Source: Bacteroidetes bacterium MedPE-SWsnd-G2
GTDB lineage: Bacteria; Bacteroidota; Bacteroidia; Flavobacteriales; Flavobacteriaceae
NCBI GenBank assembly: GCA_001874335.1
Contig: MPDE01000006.1
Location: forward strand, 149,566 to 213,565
Length of the DNA: 64,000 nt
Direction: 5' to 3'
The stretch's first letter is position 1. Every line of letters starts with the position of its first letter. The notes below the pieces were generated by a model, which saw only the letters and a list, made by a program, of their open reading frames with translations, ran no database searches and was not told where the DNA came from. The position numbers were made by a program, and so were the translations under genes. Shown here piece by piece: positions 63,080 to 64,000 of this stretch.

Positions 63080-63466
63080 CTACTCTATTTTTTTTGCAAC
63101 ACCGCGTTCTACACGTTTTTTTTGATTGGATTCTTTTACAGCCAAGGCATATTCAAAAGTGTAGGTGTCATTGGTTGTGCTAACTATTTTAAAATGTATG
63201 GCTTTTTCTTCGGCCATGTTTTTAGGATGAAGTGATTTTTGGATGAATTCACAATCGTTTATCCATCTAATAGAGGCTGAATCTACTTTTTCACCTATGT
63301 AATCTATATTGTATGCTTCTGTTCTCTTAAACTTGCTGGTTTTTTCAATTCCATCAATTGTATAAGTAAATTCGAAAGTACCTGTTTTAAAAGATTTGCA
63401 ATCTCTTTCTTGATGGTAGCATCCTGTAAAGGAAATTAATATTAAAATTAAAAGTAGGTATTTCAT
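63080..63466 (-). CDS. Small lipoprotein
   Basis: A 128-residue protein with a lipoprotein signal (lipobox FTGC, Cys16) and a compact beta-rich domain (YTIDGIEKTSKFKRTEAYN, FKIVSTTNDTYTFEYAL). It contains two further cysteines (CKSF and CEF), possibly forming a disulfide in the periplasm. It is co-transcribed with the TerC-like gene. The family is unrecognised. Adjacent to parC, it should not be named a topoisomerase. Confidence 0.75.
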   Translation of the reverse strand: MKYLLLILILISFTGCYHQERDCKSFKTGTFEFTYTIDGIEKTSKFKRTEAYNIDYIGEKVDSASIRWINDCEFIQKSLHPKNMAEEKAIHFKIVSTTNDTYTFEYALAVKESNQKKRVERGVAKKIE

Positions 63467-63500
63467 TTTGTGTTCTTTTTACAAAAATACCAAAACTAAA

Positions 63501-63899
63501 TTAGTCTTTAACGAAATTTTCAAAAGTTCCGTCATTATAAAAAATGACTATTCTGTCAATTATTTTACCCATATGTTCTGTTGGTCTGACTGTGAGATTT
63601 TGATCTGGTTTTGATGGTGTAGGAGGTAGAGGATTGGTTGTAATTTGAGTCGGTTTTTTAGTCTCTATTTCTTGTTTTGGAAAGCTGCCTTTTCCATTTA
63701 ATAACCAATATAATTCTACCTCTGGATAGGTGTTTAATACTTTCAAGATAAACTCTAAACTTGGCTTGTTTCTGCCAGATAAAAGATGAGAAATATTTGA
63801 GCGTTGAACACCAATTTTTTCAGCAAATGAAGATGAGGTTTCGTCATAATAAGTGATGACTTTTTGTAAACGCTTTGAGAATTCGGTGTTGTTTATCAT
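63501..63899 (-). CDS. XRE-family helix-turn-helix regulator
   Basis: A 132-residue DNA-binding protein. The N-terminal Xre/Cro domain (about residues 5-68) has SSSFAEKIGVQRSNISHLLSGRNKPSLEFILKVL. A Pro/Thr-rich linker (about 80-105) leads to a short C-terminal segment (RIVIFYNDGTFENFV). There is no partner gene to suggest a toxin-antitoxin or phage system. TGTAAAC-type motifs flank and overlap its promoter and start (63900-63906 and 63935-63941), so autoregulation is likely. Confidence 0.88.
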   Translation of the reverse strand: MINNTEFSKRLQKVITYYDETSSSFAEKIGVQRSNISHLLSGRNKPSLEFILKVLNTYPEVELYWLLNGKGSFPKQEIETKKPTQITTNPLPPTPSKPDQNLTVRPTEHMGKIIDRIVIFYNDGTFENFVKD

Positions 63900-63941
63900 T
63901 GTAAACTTAATTGGTCAAAATTTCTTTTTACAAATGTAAAC
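63900..63941 (-). promoter_or_regulatory. Promoter and operator-like repeats of the XRE gene
   Basis: On the minus strand the -7 box TACATTTG (63931-63938) lies within the inverted repeat TTTACA-AA-TGTAAA (63927-63940). A further TGTAAAC occurs at 63900-63906, adjoining the start codon. The arrangement fits repressor binding over its own promoter. Confidence 0.45.
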
Positions 63942-64000
63942 AATTGTTAAGGATATTAAAAACTAAAGTGAATAATAGTATAATATATTAAACTTTAACT

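Noticed and set aside
63080..63466. Topoisomerase-related protein because of proximity to parC
   Set aside because: It is a 128-residue lipoprotein on the other strand with no topoisomerase motif.
1..64000. tRNA or rRNA genes, CRISPR arrays, insertion sequences, prophage or defence islands
   Set aside because: I looked for tRNA-like cloverleaf ends, regular direct repeats, transposase, integrase and restriction or nuclease motifs and found none I could support.

Overview
The window is chromosomal DNA from a marine-type member of the Flavobacteriaceae (Bacteroidota). This rests on low G+C content, promoters with the Bacteroidota -7 element TAnnTTTG (often with an upstream TTG about 20 bp away), few clear Shine-Dalgarno sequences, and many Bacteroidota-typical families: an OMP_b-brl_3 TonB receptor, YfhO, DUF4834, DUF3667, DUF5916, TIGR02757, BatA-type proteins and an M61 lipoprotein peptidase. 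I see no tRNA, rRNA, CRISPR array, insertion sequence, phage gene or integrase. Synteny and base composition look uniform, so this is mostly a core-genome region. The first gene is cut by the left edge.

Layout: 1-2967 holds three same-strand genes of unknown function, two of them membrane proteins. 2982-6971 holds histidine-degradation genes (hutG, hutI), a coiled-coil membrane protein and a Crp/Fnr regulator. 6968-9080 has tandem palindromes and a possible small RNA, fumC and a 57-residue membrane protein. 9098-13606 has a TonB-type outer membrane receptor with a lysine-tailed periplasmic partner, arsC, and prfB with an intact programmed +1 frameshift. 13874-17434 has threonine aldolase, YbaB and oligopeptidase B. 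17510-22113 is a PLP-enzyme pair plus an acyltransferase-like protein and an outer membrane protein, which I interpret as a probable sulfonolipid (capnine) locus. 22215-27780 is an envelope glycan cluster (DUF4834, YfhO, glycosyltransferase, flippase). 28971-34524 has DUF3667, uvrA, an ECF sigma factor with a 47-residue downstream gene, and nth. 34560-43123 has a peroxiredoxin, a conserved orphan, an MBL hydrolase, a four-gene operon (BatA-like, dihydroorotase-like, Tic20-like, esterase) and a glycosyltransferase. 43226-49108 has an M61 peptidase, TIGR02757, a LolD-like ATPase and a DUF5916 outer membrane protein. 49349-56218 has small membrane proteins and lipoproteins, DUF937, serA-serC, a LuxC-type acyl-CoA reductase, a ferredoxin and a lipoprotein. 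56429-63899 has ychF, parE-parC, TerC, a small lipoprotein and an XRE regulator.

The most interesting points are: the candidate sulfonolipid locus (cysteate synthase-like, cysteate acyltransferase-like and bCerS/YghO-like N-acyltransferase proteins); small genes that length filters miss (8786-8959 and 33696-33839); a dihydroorotase-like protein without its metal-binding HxH; an endonuclease III without the iron-sulfur cysteines; a candidate regulated small RNA at about 7036-7113; and a 13-bp inverted repeat spanning the promoter and start codon of the receptor operon. For several genes the leftmost possible TTG start lies inside a -7 promoter box, so I moved those starts to the downstream ATG.
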